Source of the DNA: Sphagnum magellanicum | Taxonomy: Eukaryota > Streptophyta > Sphagnopsida > Sphagnales > Sphagnaceae | Assembly: GCA_021904315.1 (NCBI GenBank) | Contig: CM038924.1 | Coordinates: 744,001 to 808,000 of the forward strand | Length of the DNA stretch: 64,000 nucleotides | Reading direction: 5' to 3' | Shown: positions 37,970 to 50,800 of the stretch, piece after piece | Layout of the letters: the number at the start of each line of letters is the position of its first letter | Position numbering within the stretch: the stretch's first letter is position 1 | Translations under genes and position numbers: made by a program | The notes under the pieces: model-generated | Databases searched by the model: none | What the model saw: only the letters and a program-made list of their open reading frames with translations | What the model was told of the DNA's origin: nothing

Positions 37970-39420
37970 ATAATGAAACTAAAAACCCCAAAAATGGTAT
38001 TGAGAGAGCCAAAAGAAGAAAAAAGAAAACCATCGAGAAAAATAGAGATAAATAAGTTTTTAAAAAATTACAGGAAAACAAAAAATCAAAAACAAGATAA
38101 ACAACAAAATTGAAAACACAAAAAAAAGAAACCAAAAAAACAGAAATTTTCCAACCCTCAAAAATTTATTAAAAAAACCATTTCAAATAACAAGAAAAAA
38201 AACAAGAGAGAAATAATTTTCTTAAGGAGTACAGAAAATGAAAACCAGAAATTAAACAAGAAATATAAAACCAAAATTTTCAAGAAGTACGGGAAAAAAA
38301 AAAGGGAAAAAATCCAGGAAAACAAATTTTTTAAAACTCCAAAAAAAACAATATTAAGAAAACCAAACAGAAAAAGGAAAAGAAACAAGATAGAAAAAAA
38401 TTTTAATTAAAAAAAATTTAAATGAAAAACATAACAATAACTAAAACCAAAAATATAAAACCAGAATTTAAAAAAATTACAGAAAAAAAAAAGAAAAAAA
38501 AGGGGGGGAAAATAATCCAAGAAAAAACCGAGAAAACAGAAATTTTAAAACCCCAAAAAACCAGTATTAAGAAAACCAACAAAAAAACCAGAAAACTTTA
38601 GAAACAAAAAATGAACAAGATAGAAATAAAACTTAAAAAACGTACAAAAAATAAAAAAGAAATATAAGACCAGAATTTTAAAAAGTACTGATAATAATAT
38701 ATATAAAGAAATAGGAAAAAAGAGAGAGAGAGAGAGAAAAAATCAAAATTTTCGAAATGCCAGAAAAAAGGTATTAAAAAACTGGAAAAAAACAGGAAAA
38801 AAAAACTGAAAGCAAAATAAAAAAGAAAAAAAGACAGAGAGAAATAAATAAAAGTAAAAAAGTAAAAAACAAAAATAAGAAAATCTTAGTGAAGGTAGCA
38901 AACCTTTACTGCAATTGAGAGCTCATGACGAGGGCAACAAACCTTTACTATCATTGTTGGTTTACAAAGGCTGGACTACAAGAAACTCACCTCTTCTAGT
39001 TGCTCCTCATGTTGCTCTTCCTCTTGGCTCTTTCCTTCTTCTTTTTTGTGTTGCTCCTGTCCTCCTCTTCCATAGCTCCACACAACTCAAAACACACACA
39101 CAAAAGCAAAAAAAAAGGAAGAAAAAAAAACCAAAAAAGGAATAAAAAGACCACAAAAATCCTCAAATAAAGACACAAGATAAAAAATTAAAAAACAAAA
39201 AATTCACGAAAACCTTAAACAAAGCTACACAAAACAGAAAATAGAAAGAAGAAACAAAGAAAGAACCAGAAAAACCAAAGAAAAAAGAATGAATAGATCC
39301 CAAAGAAAGAAGAGGAAATTATGAGGAGAAAAGGGAGAGGAAATAGGAAGGAAGGGAAAAGCAGGAGTTAAGGTGTAGGTAGAGAAGGGTGGGTGAAGAA
39401 AAAAAAAAACTGACAGTTAA
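37970..39420. repeat. A-rich, purine-biased low-complexity tract
   Basis: The plus strand is dominated by runs of A broken by single G or C for about 1.4 kb, with a GA dinucleotide run at about 38720-38738. A more complex 200-base segment (about 38880-39080) interrupts it. Long minus-strand frames of F and L here (for example 37899-38135 and 38158-38388) are composition artefacts. Confidence 0.85.
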
Positions 39421-39485
39421 AGGTTAAGATGTTGTGAGAAGAAAAAACTATGAACCCAAAACCCTATCCTGGGGTTGGGATTTTT

Positions 39486-39517
39486 TGGATGGTGCACTGG
39501 TGGGTGCTGGGTCACTC
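39486..39517 (+). mobile_element. Inverted-end element, copy H (right-end fragment)
   Basis: Only the right end is present: GGATGGTGCACTGGTGGGTG followed by CTGGGTCACTC. Confidence 0.6.
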
Positions 39518-40151
39518 AAGCCGTTGAGTTGTCTAAGTCTTTCCCAATTATATAAGCATGTCAGCATTTCCATAAATTAATTAGTTATAATGGCAAGAAG
39601 CCCTCTAAGTTTAACACACCCACAATAGGACTCATGGAAGGAAAGTTTTCAATGATCCATATAACACTAAATATATACTCATCATCATCATCATCATTAT
39701 ATAGCACTAATTAGTACTCAGTATGGCAATTGATACAACTAGTGGGTAATTAAGAATATGCTCTTAAGACATTGCTTCTTTTTTTTTCCTTTTTGTTCTT
39801 TCTACTATTCCATGCTTCAAAATTTATTTCAACCTCTATCTTAATATTATTTTCCACCTTCTAAAAACTACATACTAGTTCCAATTTGGAAAAATGGGTT
39901 ATGGTATCAAAGCTAACTAAGCATAGTTAAACCTTTTTTTTGTCAAGCTAATATGCATAGATGTCTGGTTGTGATGAGCCACACCCATGGAAGCTAAGCC
40001 CTTTTGTCTTGACTGGGCGATGATTATAATTGCTGCTTCCCAAGTTCCAAGGCTCTATAGTGTGTCTGATTTTGACTTAAACTAAGACAAGGTCTTGTGA
40101 TCCTGATCATCAGTCTTGACACAGTGTGCATGTCTGATTGTGGTATTCTAG

Positions 40152-40554
40152 GGCCAGAGTGAACCAGCACCCACCATCATACCATCCACTAAGATGCCCA
40201 TTATTACTCAGTTATGGATGAATCTCAACTGAGTTAATATTTGCTTTCACCTTGGTAACCAATTATGTAAGAAATAGGTTGTTGTATATAGCTAGATAGG
40301 TAGGAAATAAGTAACTACTAGTTAAGTAGATGGTTTATACATAGGTAAGATCTGTTTTTACAACCTACCTACTAATAACCTGCTTGTAGGTTGTTAGAAC
40401 ATACATGTAAAAAAAAATAAAATTTTAATTTAAAGCAACTGAGCTAACCACCATGGTTAGCTAGGGAACTGGAACTCAACAGAAAACTGTTTCCTGACCA
40501 CTTATCATCCATCCATCCTTCATGGTGCGCTGGTGGGTGCTGGTTCAATGTGGC
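40152..40554 (+). mobile_element. Inverted-end element, copy I (complete, least diverged ends)
   Basis: The left end GGCCAGAGTGAACCAGCACC pairs with the right end GGTGCTGGTTCAATGTGGC. The interior has TCAACTGAGTTAATATTTGC, GATAGGTAGGAAATAAGTAA, the palindrome ACCTACCTACTAATAACCTG..GTTGTTAG, and ACTGTTTCCTGACCACTTAT. It is about 400 bases long and non-coding. Confidence 0.8.
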
Positions 40555-42199
40555 TGTATTTATTGATTCTAGAATTCACCCCTCGATACCCACATAGCAT
40601 ATTCATTGCTTAAAAAAGTTTTCATAGAAGGATATGGATATGGGGGTTTATAGTAACATACTTGTCCATACGGTTATACACACCTATGTACTTAATAATA
40701 GTGGTGTCTGTATCAAGCCTACCCTTCCCCTATATGTAGCTACCTATAATAATCTTAGGGTTCCTTTTGCTTCTCTTCTCATCCTCCTTGATTGTAGGAA
40801 GGTAAAATTTGAGGCCCCAAACTTTATTAGAATAAGGGCTCATACGAGGTGGGGCCAAGTGGGGACCCAATTCTGGACAACTCCAATGGAAGCATGGGCC
40901 TCCAAAAACATTTAATGATTTAAATAATGAGTACCTAGTTCCACATGCTTATAAACTAGCATACCATACTGTACCTTGTGACACCAAAGACGAGTAGAGG
41001 TGAGTGAAACTGGGCTGGGTCTTTACCTAAATGGGCACGTCAATCTATATTGGAAGCTTGTTTTAATAGAAGGCTTTGTATTTTTTATACAGGCCCCATT
41101 TAGACACTCATGTGCCAAAGACAGTTCAATGCTCTTTTGGGCACTGGGTTGGAATATATGTGTGTGCATAGAAATTACCTAACTTATGCTCTTACGAAGG
41201 GGTATTAGCCAAGGCCAAAAATGGTGATGAACAATTTTAAGCATAAATTTTCTTTCTCTCCCTTAACAAGAGGGCTCAACATATTGCACCCAGGAGGGCC
41301 AAGTGTTTCTTCATTTGGTTGAGAGCAATGAACGGAAAATTTGCACCATTGAAAGTGAAATCTTATTAGTTTGGGGTCTCAACTCCATCGCCAGATGCTT
41401 CAAAAAAGTTGGGGGATCAGGGGAAAATGGGTGTGGGAAGCACTCCATGCAGATTTTGTGAAGCCTCAACATCATTGCGGAGCTCAAAAAAACAAGGGTG
41501 GGTTTTGTGTGAGTCAGGTGCTTTGCTTGTGCTCCACAGAGCCCTGACTCCATAGCCAAGTGCAAAAAACCCTCACATAAAAGTGGTTTCAACAAAGGGT
41601 TGGAGGGAGGGAGGGAGGGAGGGCATCAAATGGGTGTTGAGAGCTCTGTGTGGATTTTGCAGAGCTCCTACATCATCAGTATCCTCAAAGGTTCAACTCC
41701 AAATGCTACTGTTAAATGTTTGCCCTTTCCCACTACTACTCCTATCAATAATCCTCCAAGCCAAATTCTGACATGTTTCTATTGTAGGAGGCACATCGAT
41801 CCTTCTCTCTCAGCCTTTTGATGTCCCATTTGCAACCAAAAGAACAACTAGTTCTGGTTTCGATTAGTAAGAATTGTTGATTTTCATTTTGGTTAGTAAG
41901 AATCAAACTGGAACTAGATCTGATTTTCAAAACTGAAACAGAAAATAGAACCTGATTTTAATTTCTTTAAAATAATTGAACCTTAAACCCACAGAACTTT
42001 TTTGGCTTTGCTACATAGTGCATTTACCATTTCTGATCTCAAAAAAAACGTCTTTTTTGCTAATTGAACACGTGTAATTTAGGAGCCTCTGAAACTGTGA
42101 CTTGACATTGGTTAATGTCAAAATGTTAGTACTTGGGATATACCCAGTTGTGCTGAAGTTGTTCACTGAAGTTTGTCTCTTGACATGGAAACATGTGAT
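40555..42199. other. Spacer without recognised genes
   Basis: Open frames at 40634-40915 and 41311-41595 show no motif. A GGGA tetranucleotide run lies at 41602-41623 and could form a G-quadruplex. Confidence 0.5.
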
Positions 42200-44860
42200 T
42201 TACTCAAATATTGCAGGATATCACAACTAATTTGCAATGGCATCACTTGAACAACCAACTGCAGAGCTTGCAAAGTAGAACACAAGTGTCTGTGGTACTA
42301 ACCTTATTAAGTGGGTTCATTGGAATCCATGACACTTTTAGCATGACCAAACAACTTTACCTCCAATACTGGATCCATGGCCCATCGATACAGTCTCTAG
42401 CAATTCAAGCTTGGTTGGCGTTTTGAGTTTATCTCAATGAGGTTTACAGTTTCTGCACCACCAAAAATGCAGGTATAACACAATCAAGCAAATCAGGAAT
42501 CATGGTTGTAATCAAAGAATGCCTTAATAATATTTCAAGCCAAAACAGGAGGATAATGTGATACAAAACTTTGCTTGGACCCCTATCAGCATATTGGTTT
42601 GAAAATGGCAGCAGATTATAATGACCAGGACCAAACCAAACTTGGTACATCCATCTGGATTTTTCCATAGACTAAGGAAATTTTAGCTCTGAGCTACAAT
42701 TCTGGGCAAGTTGCAAAATCTCTGTCATTGCCTGTTAGGGCTTTCTATCTCCAAGCCATACTTGGGCTCCTAGTGGGAGCTTTTGTAGTTTGCAGAATAT
42801 CTACCTTCTTCAATGCTTGGACATATGGAATGGCAATCCAAACATTCTAACAACTACATCTCTAAAGCTGCACATGTGACTTGCGAGAGTGAAGCCTTCT
42901 CCCAGTGAGAGAGCAAAAAGTATTTCATGAACCTTTCAAGCACAAGTAATCATGAAGCCTCTTACCTTGCAGAGTTTTAGGCCCAGCCATTGCTTGTGCA
43001 ACATTCCTAATAAAAAAATTTATTGTGCCTGTGTTGGCACCCTGCAACACCAACAAATTGCAATGTTTGTACTCAGATAACTCAATGTAGCCCTTAAAAC
43101 AAAACAAACAAGGGATAAGAGAAAGGAACCATAGTTGTATGAACCCACTAGTCCCACACAAGCAGCACTCCAAACCTCCATAACATGGTCTAAGTAGTAT
43201 TTGGCTTACTTGGCTACTACCCAAGACTGCATGCAAACACTTCTGCACTCCTGATCAAGCCATGCTGGTGGGTGCAGTCTCAAACATGTCTTCATTCGAG
43301 CGGTTATCTGCAATACACAGTTCAATGGTCAGGCGGGGCACTCTCAGCTTCATTCATAAGTACAGATCTATGAGATTGCAGAGAAATCTCCACCACAACA
43401 CCTTGAAGGTAACATGACAATGAGTCCAGTCATAAACTATGAGATGTGCTCACAAAGTGTCAGACCATCACCTTCATCATGAGCAGCATTGACAAGCTGC
43501 CATGACTCCCCCACTGACTTCATCAGCTTCTGCCTTCTCATACACTATCTGTTGCACCCTGCACAATGACCCAAATTACCTTCCTGCTTCTTCATTCCCA
43601 CTTCTTGTTCCACAAACACCAACTTTTCTGAGACAAAAACACCTAATTTCTAACATGTCTAGGTTTAGGAGTTTCCGGGTATCATAGTTGTACAACTCGC
43701 CAAACCATTTGACAATTTGGGCTCCCTTCTTGCAACACATGGGATGAATTGGACCCTGGATCCTAAGAAAGAAACCCAAGTATGCAAAACACTCAAAGGT
43801 TGTACAAAGACCCAACAGGGGTTGCACCATCATCAAAAATTGTAGTGACAAGCTGCCATGACTAGACCCTACAGACTTCATTGGCCCTGATGCTGGTGTA
43901 GATAAGAGTACACCCAAAATTTCATCAAAGCCATTCTATAACCATTTGCATACCCAATTTCTATCATGTTTCTTGAACCAACCTGAAGGCTCAGTCATGT
44001 TGTTGACTGGCACACAAGAGACTTAGCTTATAAAAATGGCCACTAATACCCACATTCAAGCTGCAACAAACTTGTGAGAGTAAGCTTCATTTCATTTTAA
44101 CCCATCCCTGTACAAGAAACCATCTATGTGAACGGCAAAGAGAGTTATACTACAAATGCCTCAGCTCTGCTCTTATGATCTCATGCTCTCGTCATCAACT
44201 TCCTCCCTGTCACAATCTTCTTCCTGCAGAAAATAAAACCTAAGTTTAACAAGTTAAATTAATACATCTATGAGATTGCAGAGAAAACTCCACTTCACAA
44301 CACTTTGAAGTACCCATTGTGTCAGTTCCAGCAACTCCAGAACTAACATTAGGGGCAACAAACAAGATGGAATTGCAATGTGATATCACCACAACAGGTC
44401 AGGTCAGTTCACAGCTCTCAGAAACATACATGCATCTAGCCAGTGTACCCAAGAAGATCAGCCATGCAGGCAAAAGTCTAATAAGTCTATATTCATGATC
44501 TAGGTTTGCAATCTAGTAAAGATTGGAGTACCATATAGTACCACCACTGAGTCATGAGAAAAAGATTCAATTTCCAGACACTGTGGACATCAAACATACA
44601 GAGATATTCAGTAAACCTTCAAAACTTCCATGGTTGGCTGATGACCAGGTCTTGACAACAAAATAAGATCCAAAACAACAATGGGCAATACCAGACTGCA
44701 GGAGCAACCCTCCTACCCAGACCCCTCATCTTATTGAAGGCACTACCATGGTGGAAGATCACTTACTTTTTGTAACTGCCTTCTCTGGCATCAGATCAGA
44801 TTTTTGCATCCAGTTCTTCCACCTTGTCCTCTTGGCTATAAGGTCTTCACATGCAATTAG
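42200..44860 (-). other. Exon-like pieces of unrecognised gene(s), minus strand
   Basis: Several minus-strand stretches look coding and have splice-like borders. About 44848-44770 encodes EDLIAKRTRWKNWMQKSD then LMPEKAVTK before a good donor (AAAAgtaagt). 44223-44173 follows an acceptor (tctgcag) and encodes EEDCDREEVDDESMRS plus stop, which suits a final exon. About 43320-43232 encodes ITARMKTCLRLHPPAWLDQE then CRSVCMQSW. About 43042-42966 encodes GANTGTINFFIRNVAQAMAG then PKTLQ before gtaaga. I do not recognise the family. The pieces could be parts of one or two real genes or of a pseudogene, and no full model could be assembled. Confidence 0.35.
43362..43412. repeat. Direct repeat pair, copy 1 (second at 44267-44312)
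   Basis: ATCTATGAGATTGCAGAGAA, then a CTCCAC..CACAACAC..TGAAG pattern, is shared with 44267-44312 in the same orientation, about 905 bases away. A second, weaker pair is CAGCTTGTCA..TGCTGC..ATGATG-type sequence near 43475-43520 and 43825-43885, with GACTTCAT following in both. Confidence 0.55.
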
Positions 44861-47800
44861 ATTGGAGTGTTTGAAAGATGAGATTTGGACAATTCTCTCT
44901 TCTAGATGTTGTGTGCAATATGGCATATTTTTAGCCTAGTTTAAGTATTTCATTGAAAAGGGTTTTGTTTCCCTAGAAATGTTTAGTATTTGTGAACCAA
45001 AGGTCCTTTGGCTTCTAATTCACTAATTCCCCTACTTTTTACCTATTAGAGGCTCAAAGGGAATATTTGTGTTGTTTGGGTCATTAGCGCTTTATGGCTT
45101 CTAGGTGCAAACTCTCATATTCTTTAGGGTGTTTCCTTGCACAAAATCAAAACTTCCAATTGGCAATTGTCAGTTAATAATCTACAATTTTCATCATTTC
45201 ATCGTTCCAGAACTCGGGCATACTTCACAAATTAAGCCTGACTGACCCAACCAATCATTTGTTTTCTTGATATTATGCATTTCAACCATAGTCATTTGAA
45301 AGAATGTTGAAAGAGCTGGAATAAAATAATTTTAAACAACAAATTTTGTAGTTTAAGTTTGGGAACATACCTAAAAAGATTTAGATGTAAAAAATCATGA
45401 ATGAAACAAAGGTCCAAGCGATTCAATTCAATTGGCAACCCTAATATTAAAAGGATAAAAACAATGTTAGGCATGATAATCACCTTGTGGTCATGAAAAG
45501 AGGATTTGTTCTCCAATGGCGAAAACACGACTAGTTGGGGCATATTTGTTGGGCCTATGTTGTTCAATTATACAATTGAAATCTCTTCTTTTATCTTAGA
45601 GTTTAATCTAGGCAAATTAGAATCCATGTCTAAATAGCACCAATTTCCCTAGTGTGGGCATTTCTTTGCATGGGATGAGGAAACTACACATTTTCATCAA
45701 TTTGCATCAAATAGCCATATCCAAGCTTATATTATATCTATCATGTTGTTGATTCCATTTGCAACACCAATTATTTTGGATACATTCATGTGGCCTTGGA
45801 AAAATTTTAAGTTATTTTTACTTTCCTTAATGTAAAGGGAAAAATCACAACATGGTCTTCTTTTGATTTTTCATTCAAAATCTTTGTAGATTGCAATAAT
45901 TAAATTATTGGTTTTTTTATTTTTCTAAAAAATTTGAATCGTGTTGAAATCGTCTCTTTAGATGGAAATTAGATGTGCCAAAGTAGTTGAGAAATGATTG
46001 GAACACTCATTACAAGAAAATGTGGTTTTTGTCACACAATAGGCCACAACTCATGACACATGTGTGACCTAAATTTTGTGGATTTGTTTATTACAATGTA
46101 CAATATGTGTTACTTATTGTGGCATATATTATATTGAAATGATAATTTGACATTAGGCAATGGATGGGCAAAGTTGCAACTTGTGAAGGAATCTTTTCAA
46201 TGTCATATTGCATGTTCAAATTAGAAGTCATTTAATCTATTTTTTTAAAGATTTAATGTTTAGGAATCAAATAAACCTTTGTTTTGGCCATAACTCAAGC
46301 TTTTTGAATTTCCAAATGGAAAATACAAGCTTAAAAACATGCAATTTTATTCCAAAATTTTGGGACTCCCCTAAGATTACAACTCCCAAAATGTTTTTCA
46401 CTTCAAAATGATTGGGTCTATTTTTTTGCATTTTCTCACACTTGTGGGAATGTGCTTGAATTTCAAAATTCTCACCTAGCCTACATCTTCTTTCATGCCC
46501 TAACCTTGGTTATTAGTCCAAGGTTAAAGTTTTCACACATTGTACCAAATACAATGAAAGGTGGTGCCCCCATTGCATATAAAATTTAAGTTATTTTGTT
46601 AAATAGACAAAAAAATGACATTTCATTACATTCATTGTACATCATAAAGACCCTTTGTTGTATGTACATTAGTCAACAAAGTATTCAAAAAATGCATGTT
46701 ATTGTCATCTTACATGTTATTGTCATGTTAATCCTAATTTAGCGCATTTGGATGAAACCCTTTCAAAAAAAATTCAAAACATAAATGTTTTTCAAAGGGT
46801 CAAGTATTTCCTCACACAATGTATTCACAAAACCATTTAGTTAATTTCTATGAAAGTCCATTGGTATGCCTTTGACTTTTTTGTTTTGGACTACAAGATT
46901 TTCTTTTTGTTTCGTAATTTTCATGTTGTTGTTAGTTGTTCACATACCCATTAGATTTCAACCAAAAGAAAGAATATTGTTTGGATAATATTCCTAAGCC
47001 ATTCAAGTAAATTAACATTTGCATGGTCATTTGAAAGGTTGAAAATCAAACTGTCATATTGGCTCTGACAATTTCTTTGACATTTTGAAGGGTCAAACCA
47101 ACATCAATTAAAGAACTTGATACATTATTATAATTTTTTCTTCAAGAATTACAACTATGAATTTAAAGTCTTTTAATTTAAAGTTCATATGAAGATGGTA
47201 CATGAGTTTACCAAATTCCAAAACCCATAATTTGGCAATTTTAGGACTCCCACTTGGGAATCTCAATCCAATTTTTGCCATGACAATGTTACCCTCGCCA
47301 TCATCTAGAAAATATATTATAGGGAAGAGAATCATGATTCCTCCCCAATTCCAACTCAACATGGTGTGTCTTGTGAATGTGGGTTGCCCACATGACTTGC
47401 CCATGCACCATTGTGCCTCCAATTTGTTCTAACCACCCTCTTTTTTAATTTGCGTAAATTAATTTCACTTTGAACCATCGTTTTAATCCCATCCCAAAGC
47501 TCCTACACACCTTTTGTGTCTTAATGTGTGGAGTTAGAAAGCACACCCAAGGCTTTCAAATTTAATGTATTGAAAAATTTACCTCAATAACTTGTGGCAA
47601 ACCTTCGGAGGTATTTTAATTGCTTAGATTTAGACTTTATGAATTATTTATTGTAACAACACCATCTTATACCTTCCATAACACACGATGATGGGTTTTT
47701 TTAACTCAAAAAAATCTTAAAACATAATGATTTTTACAAACCTTGTTTTAATAGGTGTCAACACATTTAGCTTTTGAGCCATGGCCCACTATCCAAGTCA

Positions 47801-50800
47801 ACATTTTTTCCCAATAATAACTCCTTTTTAATTTTTAAAAAAAATAAATTGTCTTTTGTAAACCAACTTGAACATCTTTCACATTTATTTGTTTCAAACC
47901 AATAAAAACTTTGTCATCATTCATATAACATATTGGCATGTTTTATACAACGCATGACAAAAGCAAATAGTTTCACAAAGCTTTTGAATGTCTAAAAGTT
48001 CACAATCAAGAATGGAATGAAATTTTGCTATTGTTATTTGTTGTCAAGTTATTGGCTTTACCTTTATACAAAAGCAATCAAAAGAGGAATCAATTTGTAT
48101 TTTTCAAGAAAAAATTACAATTGTAGTGCCATGCGAAGGTCAATTGTTTGATTCACCTTAAACAACCCAACCATAGCATGCATACCTACATCCAGATTTC
48201 ATTTAAATAGTTGAATACCAAGACAAATGTCATGTCCACACCACTTCTAAACATCCATAAATCAAAACTTGTAAAAAGAATTGTTATAAGTGCAAAAAAA
48301 TTTAATATGACATGTTTGAATTCATATACTTAGTGACTATTACAAGATGTTCACATGATCTTCCACAAGTTATGAACATTTGATGGAAATACAACATGAA
48401 GGCATTAGTCTAAAACTAGCTTGCATAGCCAAATTTTTTAATTTACTAGTGAAAAAAAACCCTTGCACAAATTAATAGTAAATATATTGCAACAAATCTT
48501 CAAGAAATATTTGTTTTGCTTCATCATATTGTTTGTAGAAGTGTTTGTGCAATTGAAAAATTAATTACATCCACATTCTTTACAATGGGCATCCCTATTC
48601 TTTGACCATCACATAAAGCACAATTAACCTAACCGGCAAGTAATTAAGCATGTCTTTCTTCATGACTAGTTCAAGACAATACTTTGAAAAACAAAAAATT
48701 TGCATGTGACAATGACAATAGCAAAATGCAAAAAAAAAACATGTTCAATTGGTGCAAATTACAAAATTAAAAGCAAAATGTGCAAACATTATGCTTTTAT
48801 GGCTTTCAATATTAGATCCATGAGAACTCACAATGCCACCAATTTACAACAATTAATTTACAAAAAAACTTTGAAGTTCATGGCCTTTGGTGTGATGAAC
48901 AGAATTGCAATAAGAAGAAAATTGAAAGCTTCGAGCTTGAATTCAATAGAAACATACACACACACAACACACAACTTTGAGTTCAAATTTTTAGTTTTTA
49001 GAACACACAACACACTTGGTTTCACCAATTCAATTTTGTCAAATAGATGGTTGCAAATTGCAAGCACCATACACCTGAGGACAAAATGCACAAATGAACA
49101 TGAAAGCATTTACCAAAGAAACAAAAAACATTGTTAATTATAAGCACCCTACACTAAAATGAACAAATACATAAATGTGGTATTGATTTAAACATGTTAA
49201 AGGTGTAATTAAAGAGGCTGTCACTATATTTATTGACATTCATCATGATGTGACAATGTGGAAAAAAATGGTGCCATTACAAGAAAGCTTGAATTGATAA
49301 ATTGTCTTATACCTTTCAACCATACATGTAAACAAAATGCATATCTAGCCCAACACCCCAATCATTAAGAACATGTATATGAAGAAGGTGCTTTTACATA
49401 TCCCTTAAAAAGCTTGGGACCCTAAAGATTGAATATGAATATTATAGGATACAAATTTAGATACTAAAATTTTAACAAAAGGAGTTGCATAAGGACCTAC
49501 ATCCAAGACAAATGTGAAAACACATTAGGTTACTAGTGGCAATGCATTTGCTAGTTACATATAGTGTTAAGTTTTAGATTTCACATAACTTCTAGATAGG
49601 GTTATATCCATATCCATTAATTATGCATGTTGATATTCATATTTTATGATATAGTTGAAGAACATTGGACTTCACCTACCAAAGTTAATGAAAACTTCTA
49701 CCTCACAAATATTTTCAAAGTGAACATCAATTCACAAAGACAACTTGAATTTTGAAATAAAGTTATGTCATTAATAAATTTAAAATTTAGCATCATAACT
49801 AAGTTATTGCATTTACAAGTCAATGAAGTAATGTTTTTCAAAGGTTTTTAAGTGACAACTATAATGACTATTATATAGAGTTTGAAAAGAAAGCAATTAA
49901 CAACGACATGTTCACTCATATTTTTTCTCAAATAAAAATGGTGACATACATATTCAACCAAAAAAATCAAACTATGGTTACATATTTTCTTTTGTTAAAA
50001 GTTGCAATTCAGAAATTGATGATACATGCAATAATAGAGGGGAACACAAGTTGGCTACAAGCTTCAAGGATCCAAGAATGAAAATGGAAAATCATTTTTT
50101 TCTTATATATCGTTGACTTGTAAACACTAACCCAAGTTTGAAGTTTGCGGACAATGAAACCTAATAATTCAAACTAATTATCATTTGAAAAATGAACTAG
50201 ATAACCATTGGTGATAATAATGATAAAAAAGAACACCAAATGAACCTAAGGTTATATTCTCTAATACATGAAAAATAATGATGACATGAGTGACTAAGAT
50301 GAGAAAAGAAGGTGATCAAGATTCAGTCATAAGAACAAAACATTGCCATGATCAACGAAAAAAATTGTGAATGGACCTATGTGTTGTATTTGTACAAAAA
50401 TGTTTTTAATATATCATTAAAGTAGATTGGAATTTTTCTAAAGTAATTCAATGAATACCAAAATCATTTTTTAAACATAGTAACCAATGATTTAAAACAA
50501 TTGATTTCAATGAATTTGTTTAAGCTCATTTGAAAGGATAGGGTAGTTAAGTTGACTATTTAAACTAGGACAAAACCTTTTTTTTTGGGTCAAGACATAT
50601 CAATATGTCTAGAATTGACAATACATGGACCTCTTAAATGGGTGTATGCTCAACAAATTTCTTATTTAGTCTAGTGTGTGATAAACAACATAAGGGATTT
50701 TATGTGCAATTATATTAATGTCATGATGGCAAATTATGCAAATAAATATTGTGGAACTACCTTTAAAAGGATAAATACTTTGTGGAATCACCTTTTTGAG

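Noticed and set aside
37899-38388. Hydrophobic minus-strand frames that look like membrane proteins
   Set aside because: They are Phe/Leu runs produced by the A-rich tract; there is no start context, homology or splice structure.
39965-40085. Possible 5S rRNA-like segment (GGAAGCTAAGC, ACTGGGCGATG)
   Set aside because: Only two short stretches resemble the internal control region of 5S genes; the rest does not align, so chance similarity is more likely.
43255-43280. ATGCTGGTGGGTGCAGT as another end of the inverted-end element
   Set aside because: Only about 15 bases match and the outer end is missing; it also falls inside a stretch that looks coding on the minus strand.
48700-49137. 145-codon plus-strand frame
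   Set aside because: Low-complexity Lys/Asn/Thr/His composition typical of AT-rich noncoding DNA; no domain and no flanking gene features.
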